From: an uncultured Tateyamaria sp.
GTDB taxonomy: Bacteria > Pseudomonadota > Alphaproteobacteria > Rhodobacterales > Rhodobacteraceae
DNA length: 64,000 bases
Assembly: GCF_947503415.1 (NCBI RefSeq)
Contig: NZ_CANNDS010000001.1
Location: 1 to 64,000, forward strand
Direction of reading: 5' to 3'
Positions 1 through 8,351 of this stretch are shown here, piece by piece (position 1 is the stretch's first letter; each line of letters begins with the position of its first letter). The notes beneath the pieces are model-generated. The model saw nothing but the letters and a program-made list of their open reading frames with translations, had not been told where the DNA came from and searched no databases. Position numbers and translations under genes: made by a program.

Positions 1-77
1 TGCTTGCACGGAACCGTCGTCACAAACGAAATGTCGTTCGCAACCAAATCATCCGTTATCTTCTTGTCGATGTTCAT
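1..77 (-). CDS. comD: Probable sulfopyruvate decarboxylase alpha subunit ComD (5' end only)
   Basis: Only the first 25 codons are in the window; the gene runs off the left edge. The peptide begins MNIDKKITDDLVAND and continues into a stretch ending FVTTVPCK, which resembles the N-terminus of sulfopyruvate/phosphonopyruvate decarboxylase alpha subunits (thiamine-diphosphate enzymes). ComDE converts sulfopyruvate to sulfoacetaldehyde. It lies 37 bases downstream of the UspA gene on the same strand, at the end of the DHPS operon, whose HpsN product (sulfolactate) would need sulfolactate dehydrogenase and ComDE for this route. Family membership rests on 25 residues plus context; phosphonopyruvate decarboxylase is the main alternative. 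Confidence 0.55.
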   Translation of the reverse strand, partial: MNIDKKITDDLVANDISFVTTVPCK

Positions 78-114
78 GTTTCGAGAGGACCTTTCTGAAA
101 TGTGGGATGTCGTA

Positions 115-531
115 TCATTGGGATGGGGTGCGATGTACATGCACGGCGCAGCCAGCATGGCGGACGACACGGGCCGCGGTGGACCCTAGAAAATAGTCGC
201 TGAGGCCGGGTTTGTGCGATCCGATCACAATACAATCGACACCATTGGCATCCGCGTAATCGATGATTGTGCGCGCAGAGTGCCCTTTGACGATCACGGG
301 CTCTATGTCAGGTTGGCCGGACAGTTTGTCTGCAAGATCGTCCCGAGCCTTTTCAAAGCCTGCCAGAACCGTTTCTTCGTCGAGATAGGCGCTGACGGAC
401 CCTTGCGGCGCTTCATGCACGTGCAGCGCAATGACTGAGCCATCCGCGGCCCGCAGCGCATTGGCAATTTCGAGCGTGTGGTTCGACACACCATGGTCCA
501 GTGCCATCGGAACCAGAATTTTCTTATACAT
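115..531 (-). CDS. UspA-family universal stress protein (single domain)
   Basis: This 138-residue protein has the standard single Usp fold: an N-terminal KKILVPMALD strand, and near the C-terminus VIGSHKPGLSDYFLGSTA, the G-x2-G-x9-G-S/T type nucleotide-binding segment. The start is supported by GGAG seven bases upstream. It follows hpsP by 30 bases and precedes the comD-like gene by 37, so it is probably co-transcribed with the DHPS genes. Such genes often accompany TRAP transporter operons, but its role in sulfonate use is unknown. Confidence 0.85.
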   Translation of the reverse strand: MYKKILVPMALDHGVSNHTLEIANALRAADGSVIALHVHEAPQGSVSAYLDEETVLAGFEKARDDLADKLSGQPDIEPVIVKGHSARTIIDYADANGVDCIVIGSHKPGLSDYFLGSTAARVVRHAGCAVHVHRTPSQ

Positions 532-561
532 ACGGTGTCTCCATCCAATTGGCGGCGGGTT

Positions 562-1542
562 CTATGCCCACGGATCAAGGACGATCTTCGGCGCGGCGAC
601 AGTGCCCGCCCTCAGATCGCGAAACGCTTGTGGCCCTTCATCCAGACCACGGCGTTCAATCCAGTTGAGCGCCCCAAATGATCCGGCGAAGATGGCAGCA
701 CAGGTGTCCCGGAAATCCTGACGTGTATAGGTGTACGTGCCGATAAACGTGATCTCCTGAAGGGTCATGCGGCGAACATCCAGCCCCCCTGTATCTTCGC
801 CCAACCCGATGTGAACGATCACGCCACCTGGGCTGCAAAGCGCGGAGGCCATGGCGCGCGTCGCAGCATATCCGACGGCGTCGATTACGATCGCATAGTC
901 GTCAGTCGCGGCGGCGATGGCCTGTGCGCCACATACGTCGGAAAGGTATGCGCGCCGGGTCGCATTTGGCTCGACGATTGTCACATCGTCGATGCCCTGC
1001 GCCTTGAGCGCCAGCGCGGCCGCAAGACCGATAGCGCCCCCACCTATCACCAGGGCGGTCTGTCCAAGCGCGCGGTCGTGGGCCGCCAAACCAAGCCGCA
1101 CGGAATGCCAACTGACGGCCAGAGGTTCGGCCAGCGCAGCCTTTTCCAGCGGAACGTGATCCGGAACAACGACCAGGTTTTCGTCCCGCATCGCCACGTA
1201 TTGGGCAAAGGCGCCCTCGCGCGGTGGCATCGAAATAATCAAGCGGTCCGGGCACAGGTTTTCGCGACCCGATGCACAGGCAGTGCACTGCCCACAACTG
1301 ACCAAAGGATTGATCGTGACCCGCGTTCCATCCCGCGCCCCGCCTTCGATCACGCCCGCGGCCTCGTGGCCAAGGATCAACGGGGCCGGTCGCCGTTCGT
1401 CATGCCCCAGATATGCGTGCATATCGGACCCGCAGATCCCGGACGCGGCAATACGCACCAGCGACTGTCCCGCGTCTGCCACTGGATCTGGCAGATCACG
1501 TAATCCCAGTGTTTCGACACCCTCATATACCAGCGCTTTCAT
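562..1542 (-). CDS. hpsP: Zinc-dependent MDR dehydrogenase, probable DHPS dehydrogenase HpsP
   Basis: The 326-residue protein is a medium-chain zinc alcohol dehydrogenase. It shows the catalytic-zinc region GICGSDMH followed by GHEAAGVIEG, a structural-zinc Cys cluster (CGQCTACASGRENLC) and a Rossmann motif GGGAIGLAAA. In the DHPS pathway described in Cupriavidus, HpsO and HpsP interconvert the enantiomers of dihydroxypropanesulfonate through the keto form so that HpsN can oxidise the R-form. The start codon overlaps the hpsO stop by four bases (ATGA), which indicates translational coupling. On sequence alone it could be an L-idonate or sorbitol-type dehydrogenase; the assignment comes from the operon. 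Confidence 0.75.
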   Translation of the reverse strand: MKALVYEGVETLGLRDLPDPVADAGQSLVRIAASGICGSDMHAYLGHDERRPAPLILGHEAAGVIEGGARDGTRVTINPLVSCGQCTACASGRENLCPDRLIISMPPREGAFAQYVAMRDENLVVVPDHVPLEKAALAEPLAVSWHSVRLGLAAHDRALGQTALVIGGGAIGLAAALALKAQGIDDVTIVEPNATRRAYLSDVCGAQAIAAATDDYAIVIDAVGYAATRAMASALCSPGGVIVHIGLGEDTGGLDVRRMTLQEITFIGTYTYTRQDFRDTCAAIFAGSFGALNWIERRGLDEGPQAFRDLRAGTVAAPKIVLDPWA

Positions 1543-2300
1543 TTGGCGGTGAACCCTCCGTCAACCATGAGTGTTTGTCCGGTGACATACCCGGACGCGT
1601 CCGAACACAAAAACAGAATTGGGCCATCAATGTCTTCAAGTTGTCCGTTTCGCTGTATGCAGGTTTGCAGGGCGTTTCGCTGAGACCGCTCGGCATCGGA
1701 AAAAACGGCCTGCGTCAGTTCTGTGGGGAAAAAACCCGGTCCAATGGCGTTTGCGCTAATACCATAGGGCGACCATGCCTCGGCCATTGCGCGGGTCATC
1801 TGCGCAATACCAGCCTTAGTCGTTCCATAGGCAATACCTCCGGGAAACGCGCGCGTCGTCTGAAGCGACGCGAAATTGACGATACGCCCCCAACCTTTGG
1901 CTTTCATCGCTGGCACCAAGGCCTGACTTAGGAAGAAAGGTGCTGTCATGTTTAACGCCAACGTTGTGTCCCAGCCCTCTGCTGTCACATCATCGGCCGC
2001 TTGGCGCGTATTGATGCCTGCTGCATGAACGACAATATCCGGTGCACCGAAAGGCGCGCTGATGGCCTTTGCGAGCGCTGAAACTTTTTCGCGCTCTGCG
2101 ATATCCGCAACGACGAAGTCCGCTTGTGCTCCAATCTCGTGCTTCAGTGTCTCCAGCTCTTCGGCACGTCGAGCCACGCCAACGACGCTGGCACCCGCCC
2201 GCGCCAACGTAACTGCGGCACGACGCCCAAGGCCAGAGCTTGCACCGGTGACGCACGCCACCCGGCCTGTCAGGTCAAAAAGATCGCGCGGGTCAGCCAT
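1539..2300 (-). CDS. hpsO: Short-chain dehydrogenase, probable DHPS dehydrogenase HpsO
   Basis: This is a classical 253-residue SDR with the cofactor motif TGASSGLGR near residue 18, a downstream HAAG motif, the catalytic YGTTK (Tyr and Lys) and a C-terminal VDGGFT end. It would oxidise or reduce a hydroxyl of DHPS using NAD(P) in the cytoplasm, working with HpsP in stereo-inversion. It overlaps hpsN by eight bases and hpsP by four, so the three dehydrogenase genes form one translational unit. SDR function is not readable from sequence alone; the substrate is inferred from the neighbours. Confidence 0.75.
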   Translation of the reverse strand: MADPRDLFDLTGRVACVTGASSGLGRRAAVTLARAGASVVGVARRAEELETLKHEIGAQADFVVADIAEREKVSALAKAISAPFGAPDIVVHAAGINTRQAADDVTAEGWDTTLALNMTAPFFLSQALVPAMKAKGWGRIVNFASLQTTRAFPGGIAYGTTKAGIAQMTRAMAEAWSPYGISANAIGPGFFPTELTQAVFSDAERSQRNALQTCIQRNGQLEDIDGPILFLCSDASGYVTGQTLMVDGGFTAK

Positions 2301-3600
2301 TTGCGGTCAGATCGAACTCTTCGTCCGGGAAATACTTGGCAAGGCGTACATCTGCGGCGCGGGCGTGCCCTTCCATCCCCTCAAGACGCGAGATGCGGGC
2401 GGTCGCCTCGGCAACGGCCTTGGCACCATCTCGGGTGGCGCGCTGCCACGTGACGATTTTCATATACTTGTGGACCGAAAGGCCGCCCGTGTAATTGGCC
2501 GCACCCGATGTGGGCAGCACATGGTTTGTACCGGTTGCCTTGTCGCCGTAGGACACGGTGGTCTCTTCGCCGAGGAACAGCGAACCGTAGCAGGTGAGGC
2601 GATCAAGCCACCAGTTCAGATCCTCGGCCTGCACGGTCAGATGCTCGGGCGCGTAATCATCTGAACACGCTGCCATCTCTTCGCGATCGGCACAGACGAT
2701 AACCTCGGCATAGTCGCGCCAGGCCGCGGCTGCATTCTCGCGGTTCACCTCGGGCAGATCATCGATCAGGTCTGGCACCATCGCCATGACCTTCTCCGCC
2801 AACACGCGGTCATCCGTCACAAGCCAGACGGGCGAGTTGTAGCCGTGTTCGGCCTGGCTCACCAAGTCGGTGGCGACGATATGCGCGTCCGCGGTAGCAT
2901 CGGCCAGTATCAAGCTGTCGGTTGGTCCGGCAATCATGTCGATGCCCACACGGCCAAACAAGATGCGCTTGGCTTCGGCCACGAACTGATTGCCCGGCCC
3001 CACAAGGATGTTGGCCTTTGGCAGACCAAAAAGGCCAAAGGTCATTGCCGCAACCCCCTGCACGCCCCCCAGCGCCATAATCTTGTCTGCGCCACACAGG
3101 TTGGCCGCGTAGATGATGGCCGGAGCAACGCCGACGCCCGGCCGCGGCGGGGAACAGGCGGTGATATGATGGCATCCAGCCACCTTGGCCGTGGTTACCG
3201 TCATGATGGCGCTGGCAATGTGGCTGTACCGCCCCCCCGGCACATAGCACCCTGCGGCATCGACAGGGATCGCCTTTTGACCCGCAATCATACCCGGAAC
3301 GATCTCAACCTCGACATCCGATACGGTTGCTTTCTGAGCCTCGGCAAAACGCTTTACGTTGGCATGGGCAAACCGGATGTCAGCCTTGAGCTTTTCGGGC
3401 ACCAGCGCAGCGGCCGCTTCGATTTCTTGCGCTGTCAGCATCACATTGCCATCATAGCGATCAAACTTGGCGGCGTATTCCATGGCCTTGGCATCACCAC
3501 CCGCCTCGATATCGGCGAGGATTGTCTTGACGGTTTCATGCACTTCGGACGCATCAGACTTCGCCGTCAAAGTCGCTTTCTTCAGGTATTCACGAGACAT
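2293..3600 (-). CDS. hpsN: Sulfopropanediol 3-dehydrogenase HpsN (histidinol dehydrogenase family)
   Basis: The 435-residue protein belongs to the histidinol dehydrogenase fold, visible in YVPGGRYSH, the GPGNQFVAEAKR and DMIAGPTDS segments, and DYAPEHLTV. No other histidine biosynthesis gene is nearby. The family member HpsN oxidises (R)-DHPS to (R)-sulfolactate with two NAD+. The internal ATG at 3600 is preferred over the longer frame because it begins the conserved sequence and has AGGACC upstream. A TRAP transporter lies upstream and two dehydrogenases downstream, the typical hps arrangement. Histidinol dehydrogenase itself is the less likely alternative. Confidence 0.85.
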   Translation of the reverse strand: MSREYLKKATLTAKSDASEVHETVKTILADIEAGGDAKAMEYAAKFDRYDGNVMLTAQEIEAAAALVPEKLKADIRFAHANVKRFAEAQKATVSDVEVEIVPGMIAGQKAIPVDAAGCYVPGGRYSHIASAIMTVTTAKVAGCHHITACSPPRPGVGVAPAIIYAANLCGADKIMALGGVQGVAAMTFGLFGLPKANILVGPGNQFVAEAKRILFGRVGIDMIAGPTDSLILADATADAHIVATDLVSQAEHGYNSPVWLVTDDRVLAEKVMAMVPDLIDDLPEVNRENAAAAWRDYAEVIVCADREEMAACSDDYAPEHLTVQAEDLNWWLDRLTCYGSLFLGEETTVSYGDKATGTNHVLPTSGAANYTGGLSVHKYMKIVTWQRATRDGAKAVAEATARISRLEGMEGHARAADVRLAKYFPDEEFDLTANG

Positions 3601-3610
3601 TTCTAAGGTC

Positions 3611-4939
3611 CTACTTGTAGATTTCTGGCAGGAAGGTGGTCGAGATTGCTGGCACATAGGCGATCAGCAAAACCACCAGGAACATGCATAGAACGAAGGG
3701 CACCGCGCGGGCGGCAATCTTGAGGATGGATTCGCCGGTGATACCTGACACCACAAACAGGTTGAGCCCAAGTGGAGGGGTGATGAACCCGACGCCCAGG
3801 GCGGTGATCATCATGATGCAGAACTGAATCTCGTTCATGCCGATGTTGTCCGCGAGCGGTTTCAGGATCGGCGCAAGGATCACGATGTTCGGCGTCGTCT
3901 CCATGACGCAGCCTGCCGCGATCAGTATCCCGATCATCAACAGGATCAGCAACCAAGGCTCATTCGTGAGGCTGGTTACGGAGGTCACAAACCCTTGGGG
4001 AACGCCCATGATCGCCAGAGCCTCCGCAAGAGGGGCAGAAAAGGCAATGATGGGCAGGATCACCCCGTTCACCTTGGCGGAACTGACCAGCATTGCAGGG
4101 AAATCTGCAAGGCTTAGTGTGCGCAGAACAAAGCCCATGATGATGGTCACGACGACTGCAGTGGCCCCCGCTTCGGTCGGGGTCAATCGGCCCGAAAAGA
4201 TGCCGTAGAAGATGATCCCGGGCACAATGAACGCGTACCAGCCGGATTTCAGCGACCGCCCGAGGTTGCCCAGCCATTCGCTGAGGGTCATCTGGCCACC
4301 GCCCTCATAAGCATAGATGCGGTTCACTATTAGGTTGGTGATCAGGATGGACAGCAGAATGGCCACACCTGGGATTAACGCCGCGAGGAACAGCGTCGAA
4401 GCGGATATGCCCAACACCAGACCGATGATGATGTAAGCAATAGATGGGGGAATGAGAATGCCCGTACATGCCCCCGCCGCCACCAGGGCACATGCATATG
4501 GGCGGGGATAACCGCTTTCGACCAGCCGGGATATGGTCATGCGCCCGACGGCCGCCGCACCGGCAGCATCCGACCCTGAAATCGCTGCAAACATGCCGCA
4601 GACCAATACGGTGGCCGATCCGAAGCCACCCTTGGTAAAACAGGTCAACGCCTCTGCAACATCAAGGAATTTGCGGGATAGACCGGTTCGGACAAGCACA
4701 TCGCCGGTCAGGATAAAAAGCGGCACCGCGGTCAGGGCAAAGGCATCGATGCCAGCAAACAGGCTTTCGCCGACCAGGCTGAGCGGCAGATCACCCGACA
4801 TCATCAGCATAAGGATGGCGGACGCACCGATGGCCGCCCACACAGGCACGGCCAGCGCGATCAGAGCCACGAACATGATCACGGGCAGATAGAAATCCCA
4901 GCCCAGTTCGACCGTTTGATTTACTGTGTTCCAAAGCAT
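3611..4939 (-). CDS. hpsM: TRAP transporter large permease (DctM type)
   Basis: This 442-residue integral membrane protein has about twelve hydrophobic segments and typical DctM patterns, including PLFILTGDVLVRTGLS and SDAAGAAAVGRMTI. It is the ion-coupled translocating subunit of a tripartite ATP-independent periplasmic transporter. The start at 4939 is preceded by GAGGG. It sits 10 bases after hpsL and 10 bases before hpsN, so the transporter genes are continuous with the catabolic genes. Substrate assignment to DHPS is by operon context. Confidence 0.85.
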   Translation of the reverse strand: MLWNTVNQTVELGWDFYLPVIMFVALIALAVPVWAAIGASAILMLMMSGDLPLSLVGESLFAGIDAFALTAVPLFILTGDVLVRTGLSRKFLDVAEALTCFTKGGFGSATVLVCGMFAAISGSDAAGAAAVGRMTISRLVESGYPRPYACALVAAGACTGILIPPSIAYIIIGLVLGISASTLFLAALIPGVAILLSILITNLIVNRIYAYEGGGQMTLSEWLGNLGRSLKSGWYAFIVPGIIFYGIFSGRLTPTEAGATAVVVTIIMGFVLRTLSLADFPAMLVSSAKVNGVILPIIAFSAPLAEALAIMGVPQGFVTSVTSLTNEPWLLILLMIGILIAAGCVMETTPNIVILAPILKPLADNIGMNEIQFCIMMITALGVGFITPPLGLNLFVVSGITGESILKIAARAVPFVLCMFLVVLLIAYVPAISTTFLPEIYK

Positions 4940-4949
4940 AGCGCGGCCC

Positions 4950-5462
4950 TCAATCAAACAGCTTGTCACCCTCGAAAACGGGCTTGCCCGTTCTGAGGGA
5001 GTGGACATCGCGCAGGTACGACTGAATCAACCGCAAGACGATCAGGGCAAAGCCCAGCGGCACAGCCATGAGGAACCAGACTTTTGAAATGCGCAGCCCA
5101 TCCGTGACCGAACCAAACTTGGCGGACACATGCACAGCTTCGTAGGACCAATACAGGGCGATGAGCGCGACCACGAACATCACCAGATCGCCAAAGATAT
5201 ATAGCAGCGCTTTGGGACGGGGCCCAAGGTAGTGCATCAGCACATCAATGCGGATGTGGGCACGTTCCTTTACCGCAGCAGCGGCCCCGATCCATGCGAG
5301 ATAAATGAAGGAGTAGCGAACGATCTCTTCGCCCCAGATCGAAGAAAACGAGAATATTTCACGTCGCAGCACTTCGATGGCCATCGTGATGACGAGCATG
5401 ACGTAAAAGACCAGAAGCAACCACCTTTCGGCATCGCGATCAATTCGGCGCAAAATATCCAT
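4950..5462 (-). CDS. hpsL: TRAP transporter small permease (DctQ type)
   Basis: The 170-residue protein has four predicted membrane helices (roughly residues 13-33, 50-65, 88-108 and 130-150). It carries the DctQ-family region WGEEIVRYSFIYLAWIGAA and the following KERAHIRID. It pairs with the large permease in TRAP systems. It lies 105 bases after the binding-protein gene and 10 bases before the large-permease gene. Confidence 0.85.
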   Translation of the reverse strand: MDILRRIDRDAERWLLLVFYVMLVITMAIEVLRREIFSFSSIWGEEIVRYSFIYLAWIGAAAAVKERAHIRIDVLMHYLGPRPKALLYIFGDLVMFVVALIALYWSYEAVHVSAKFGSVTDGLRISKVWFLMAVPLGFALIVLRLIQSYLRDVHSLRTGKPVFEGDKLFD

Positions 5463-5567
5463 GTCTGAACCTGCTGGGTTGCCAAGCAGACCGAGCGCGC
5501 GGACGCGACAGGATCATGCTGCGGCGGGAAACGTGGCGGGCGCGCACAGGCACGCCCGCTTCGGCAA

Positions 5568-6716
5568 TTACGCGTCGTGCACGTAGTATTTGCCTTGTGT
5601 GCTTGCGGCCTCTTCCATCTTGTCAAAGGCGTCCATGGACCCGGCCAGTTCAGTCTTGAACTCGTCCCACTCAGGGCGCTGATAGCCCCCTGCGTCCTTC
5701 CATTCACCAAGCTGGTCGTCGCTCAGGCTATGGAATTCAACACCCGCCTTGGCCAATTCGGACATCGCATAGGCGCGCGCCGACGGGACCTTGGACAGGT
5801 TCTGGTGCGCGGTCATTTCCGAGCCCCACATGATACCTTCCTGCACGTCGGCAGGCATCGAATTGAACCATTCCAGATTACAGGAATAGACTTGGCTGTC
5901 CGGTACGGCCTGAGTGAACGTCACGTGGCTGAGGATATCCTTGAAGCCAAAGACGAAGAGCGCGCCGACAGATGGATCGAGCGCATCGGCCACACCCTGT
6001 TTGATGGCGGAAGGTGTCTCACCCCAGGCTACAGGTGTCGGGTTCGCGCCGACCATGCGATAGTATTGCTGCAGCATCTTGGAACCGGGGACGCGGAACT
6101 TCACTCCGGACAGATCGCTCGGGCTCAGCACGGCACCTGCCCCGCCTTTGCGCACCGCAACGACACGCGGATCGATGTTGACGTAGAACAGCGCCTTGAA
6201 CCCGTTGGCCTCTACCTTGGGATGCACTTCGCTGTTCCAGAAATCCGAGGTAACAAGATTGGTGAACCGTTGGTTCGATCCGCACAGATAGGGCATGTTG
6301 ATCAGATCGACGGTCGATGCGAAGGGCGCAAAGTTCGACAGCGAGTGTTGCGCCGCCTGGATGGTGCCGCCCTGCACTTTTTGCACCAGTGATCCGCCTG
6401 CGCCAAGTTGCCCGCCCGGTGCCAGCTTAACATAGACCTTGCCGTTGGTGGCGTTCTGGATGTTTTCCTTGAGATCAAGCTGCATGATCGGATAGCTGCG
6501 CGATGCACCAAGCACATAGGCCGTGGCGATGGTCATTACGTGCTCGGCGGCCTTTTCGCGGTCACGCTCTTCGTTGGCAGTTTGTGCGGCAGCTTGCGAT
6601 GACCAAAGCATGCCTCCGGCACCGGCAACCATTGCCGCGGTGAAACCACCGGTCGCAGTCAGTTTCAAAAAATTCCGGCGTGTTGCCGACGCAATTTCCT
6701 TGCGGTCTTTGTCCAT
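5568..6716 (-). CDS. hpsK: TRAP transporter periplasmic binding protein (DctP type), Tat-exported
   Basis: The 382-residue solute-binding protein has an N-terminal twin-arginine signal: RRNFLKL near residue 14, then a hydrophobic stretch and an Ala-x-Ala site near residue 45. The mature region carries DctP-family features such as GGQLGAGGSLVQKVQGG and KFRVPGSKMLQQYYRMVGA. The start at 6716 is chosen because GGAGGAAA lies just upstream; the longer open frame upstream belongs to another gene. It would bind DHPS in the periplasm and hand it to the two permeases. Substrate is inferred from the operon. Confidence 0.85.
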   Translation of the reverse strand: MDKDRKEIASATRRNFLKLTATGGFTAAMVAGAGGMLWSSQAAAQTANEERDREKAAEHVMTIATAYVLGASRSYPIMQLDLKENIQNATNGKVYVKLAPGGQLGAGGSLVQKVQGGTIQAAQHSLSNFAPFASTVDLINMPYLCGSNQRFTNLVTSDFWNSEVHPKVEANGFKALFYVNIDPRVVAVRKGGAGAVLSPSDLSGVKFRVPGSKMLQQYYRMVGANPTPVAWGETPSAIKQGVADALDPSVGALFVFGFKDILSHVTFTQAVPDSQVYSCNLEWFNSMPADVQEGIMWGSEMTAHQNLSKVPSARAYAMSELAKAGVEFHSLSDDQLGEWKDAGGYQRPEWDEFKTELAGSMDAFDKMEEAASTQGKYYVHDA

Positions 6717-6738
6717 AAGATTTCCTCCCAGAAAGCCT

Positions 6739-6924
6739 TTAACTGCCGTCTTTGTTTTTTCGGTCAGCTTCTTTTTGAAGAATGGCGACGACAAAAAGGA
6801 TCGACGCAGCAAACAGAACCAGCATCTCGCCAACGTCGCCCAGAAAAGCGCTTCCTGCGAACGCCCCCAGAGCGACGTTGGCGAAATAGACGACAAAGAC
6901 GATCAGGGAAGCAGCAAGAAACAT
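6739..6924 (-). CDS. Small membrane protein, first gene of the sulfonate operon
   Basis: This 61-residue reading frame encodes two hydrophobic helices (about residues 2-21 and 31-48) and a charged tail (KEADRKNKDGS). It ends 22 bases before the binding-protein start and is on the same strand, so it is the first gene after the putative operators. I do not recognise a family. Similar small two-helix proteins sometimes accompany TRAP transporter genes. The ribosome-binding site is weak, but the hydrophobic pattern and the placement favour a real gene. Confidence 0.55.
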   Translation of the reverse strand: MFLAASLIVFVVYFANVALGAFAGSAFLGDVGEMLVLFAASILFVVAILQKEADRKNKDGS

Positions 6925-6961
6925 GGACGGATATCCGTAGCGGTTGTGGTTCTGCGATCAG

Positions 6962-6975
6962 TGTAAGCGCTTACA
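6962..6975. promoter_or_regulatory. LacI-family operator, upstream copy
   Basis: TGTAAGCGCTTACA is a perfect 14-bp palindrome with the central CG typical of LacI/GalR-family operators. It lies between the divergent LacI-type regulator gene and the sulfonate operon, 37 bases upstream of the first operon gene. Probably bound by the adjacent regulator. Confidence 0.8.
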
Positions 6976-6984
6976 TTTGATTCG

Positions 6985-6998
6985 TGCAAGCGCTTACA
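6985..6998. promoter_or_regulatory. LacI-family operator, downstream copy
   Basis: TGCAAGCGCTTACA differs from the first palindrome at one position. Its centre is 23 bp from that of the first copy, close to two helical turns, so two dimers could bind the same DNA face. Confidence 0.78.
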
Positions 6999-7069
6999 TT
7001 TCCAGTGAACTCTTTGACTTTTTGAAATATTCTGTTCAAGGAAGCTTAAAGCCACTGCAGGTCAATGAA

Positions 7070-8089
7070 ATGGCGCGAGCCCGAAATGTTCCAACGCTTG
7101 ATGATGTTGCAAGGAAGGCAGGTGTGTCCACTGCAACGGTATCGCGCTGCTTGAATTCTCCGGAACAGGTGATTGAACGCACCCGCAACAAAGTCATGAG
7201 TGCAGTCGAACAGCTGGGATACACACCCAATTTCGGCGCACGTGTGATGGCCGCCAAGCGTACGTTTACGATCGGTGCCATTATCCCGACCATGGAAAAC
7301 GCGATTTTCGCCCGCGGCTTGCAGGCCTTTCAGGAAGAGTTGCACACACGGGGCTATACGTTGCTTGTATCCAGCACCGCCTACCGGCCGGAGATCGAAG
7401 CAGAACAAGTGCGCTCACTTGTTGCACGCGGCGCAGATGGTCTTTTGTTGATCGGATATGCGCGCGATCCTGAACTCTATGCCTATCTGCACCAACGTTC
7501 GATCCCCGCACTGATCGCCTGGGCCTTCGCGCCAAACAGCGATCAAGCCTGCATCGGCTTCGACAATCGCGCGTCAATGCGCGCGCTGGCAAACACGGTC
7601 ATATCGATGGGGCATCAAAAAGTTGCTGTGATTTCCGGTATCGTTGAGGGGAACGATCGCGCAGACGGACGATTGCAGGGCATAAAGGACGCATTGGTCG
7701 AAAACGGTCTGGACCCGAGCAGTATGCCCGTCATCGAGACCTCATACGAGATCGAGTCCGGGGCCAAGGCGTTTGATCAGCTGATGCAATCACCGGCTTC
7801 TCCAAGTGTCGTGATGTGTGGAAATGATGTGCTCGCGGCAGGTGCAATGCGCCGCGCGCGCGAACTCAACTTGTCGGTGCCAGACGACATCTCGATCACC
7901 GGTTTCGATGATATCGAACTGGCACGCATCCTAACGCCTGCGTTGACAACAGTGCACGTTCCCCACCGCGAGATGGGACGCAGAGCGGCAGCCGAACTGG
8001 TCAGAATGGTGGAGCAGAAAAGCGTTGGTGTTTCGGAACAGCTGGAAAGCTCACTGAAGCTGCGCGGTTCGCTGAAGTCACTTAATTGA
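7070..8089 (+). CDS. LacI-family transcriptional regulator of the sulfonate operon
   Basis: The 339-residue protein has an N-terminal LacI helix-turn-helix (PTLDDVARKAGVSTATVSRC, residues 7-26), a hinge helix, and a periplasmic-binding-like effector domain ending with GFDDIELARILTPALTTV. The ATG at 7070 starts the DNA-binding domain; the longer open frame would run through both palindromic operators and is rejected. The gene diverges from the DHPS operon and is probably autoregulated by the two operators. The inducer is likely a DHPS-pathway intermediate, which is inference. Confidence 0.9.
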   Translation: MARARNVPTLDDVARKAGVSTATVSRCLNSPEQVIERTRNKVMSAVEQLGYTPNFGARVMAAKRTFTIGAIIPTMENAIFARGLQAFQEELHTRGYTLLVSSTAYRPEIEAEQVRSLVARGADGLLLIGYARDPELYAYLHQRSIPALIAWAFAPNSDQACIGFDNRASMRALANTVISMGHQKVAVISGIVEGNDRADGRLQGIKDALVENGLDPSSMPVIETSYEIESGAKAFDQLMQSPASPSVVMCGNDVLAAGAMRRARELNLSVPDDISITGFDDIELARILTPALTTVHVPHREMGRRAAAELVRMVEQKSVGVSEQLESSLKLRGSLKSLN

Positions 8090-8351
8090 TGGCTTTTCTG
8101 CGATCCAGTAGAAGCACGATGGTTGACCTTTATCTACGAGCTTCGACCGTGTTGTGTTTGTTGTCGGAGCATCGCTCGGCTGCACCGACATAGCTTCACC
8201 GGCGAGAGAACGCGTTCTTCATACCACTAGTACCTGGCGCGGCGGACTGCCACCGGGCACACAGGTGTGAGCGTGGCACGCGCATCGGCTGTTCCCTCGG
8301 TTGGAGAACGGGCCAAAGCTGGCCAAGCAACCCTTCAATCGAGGCGCGCCA

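Noticed and set aside
2293..3600. Histidinol dehydrogenase (hisD)
   Set aside because: Family motifs fit, but TRAP transporter, SDR and MDR neighbours and the absence of his genes favour HpsN.
8123..8136. TTGACCTTTATCTA as another FNR/FixK box
   Set aside because: One mismatch, and it lies between two convergent gene ends (LacI-type and Usp genes), where no promoter is expected.
8090..8351. 260-base gap after the LacI-type gene as a possible small RNA or tRNA
   Set aside because: I see no cloverleaf, no strong terminator and no credible short reading frame; only a weak GGCCAAAGCTGGCC palindrome near 8310.
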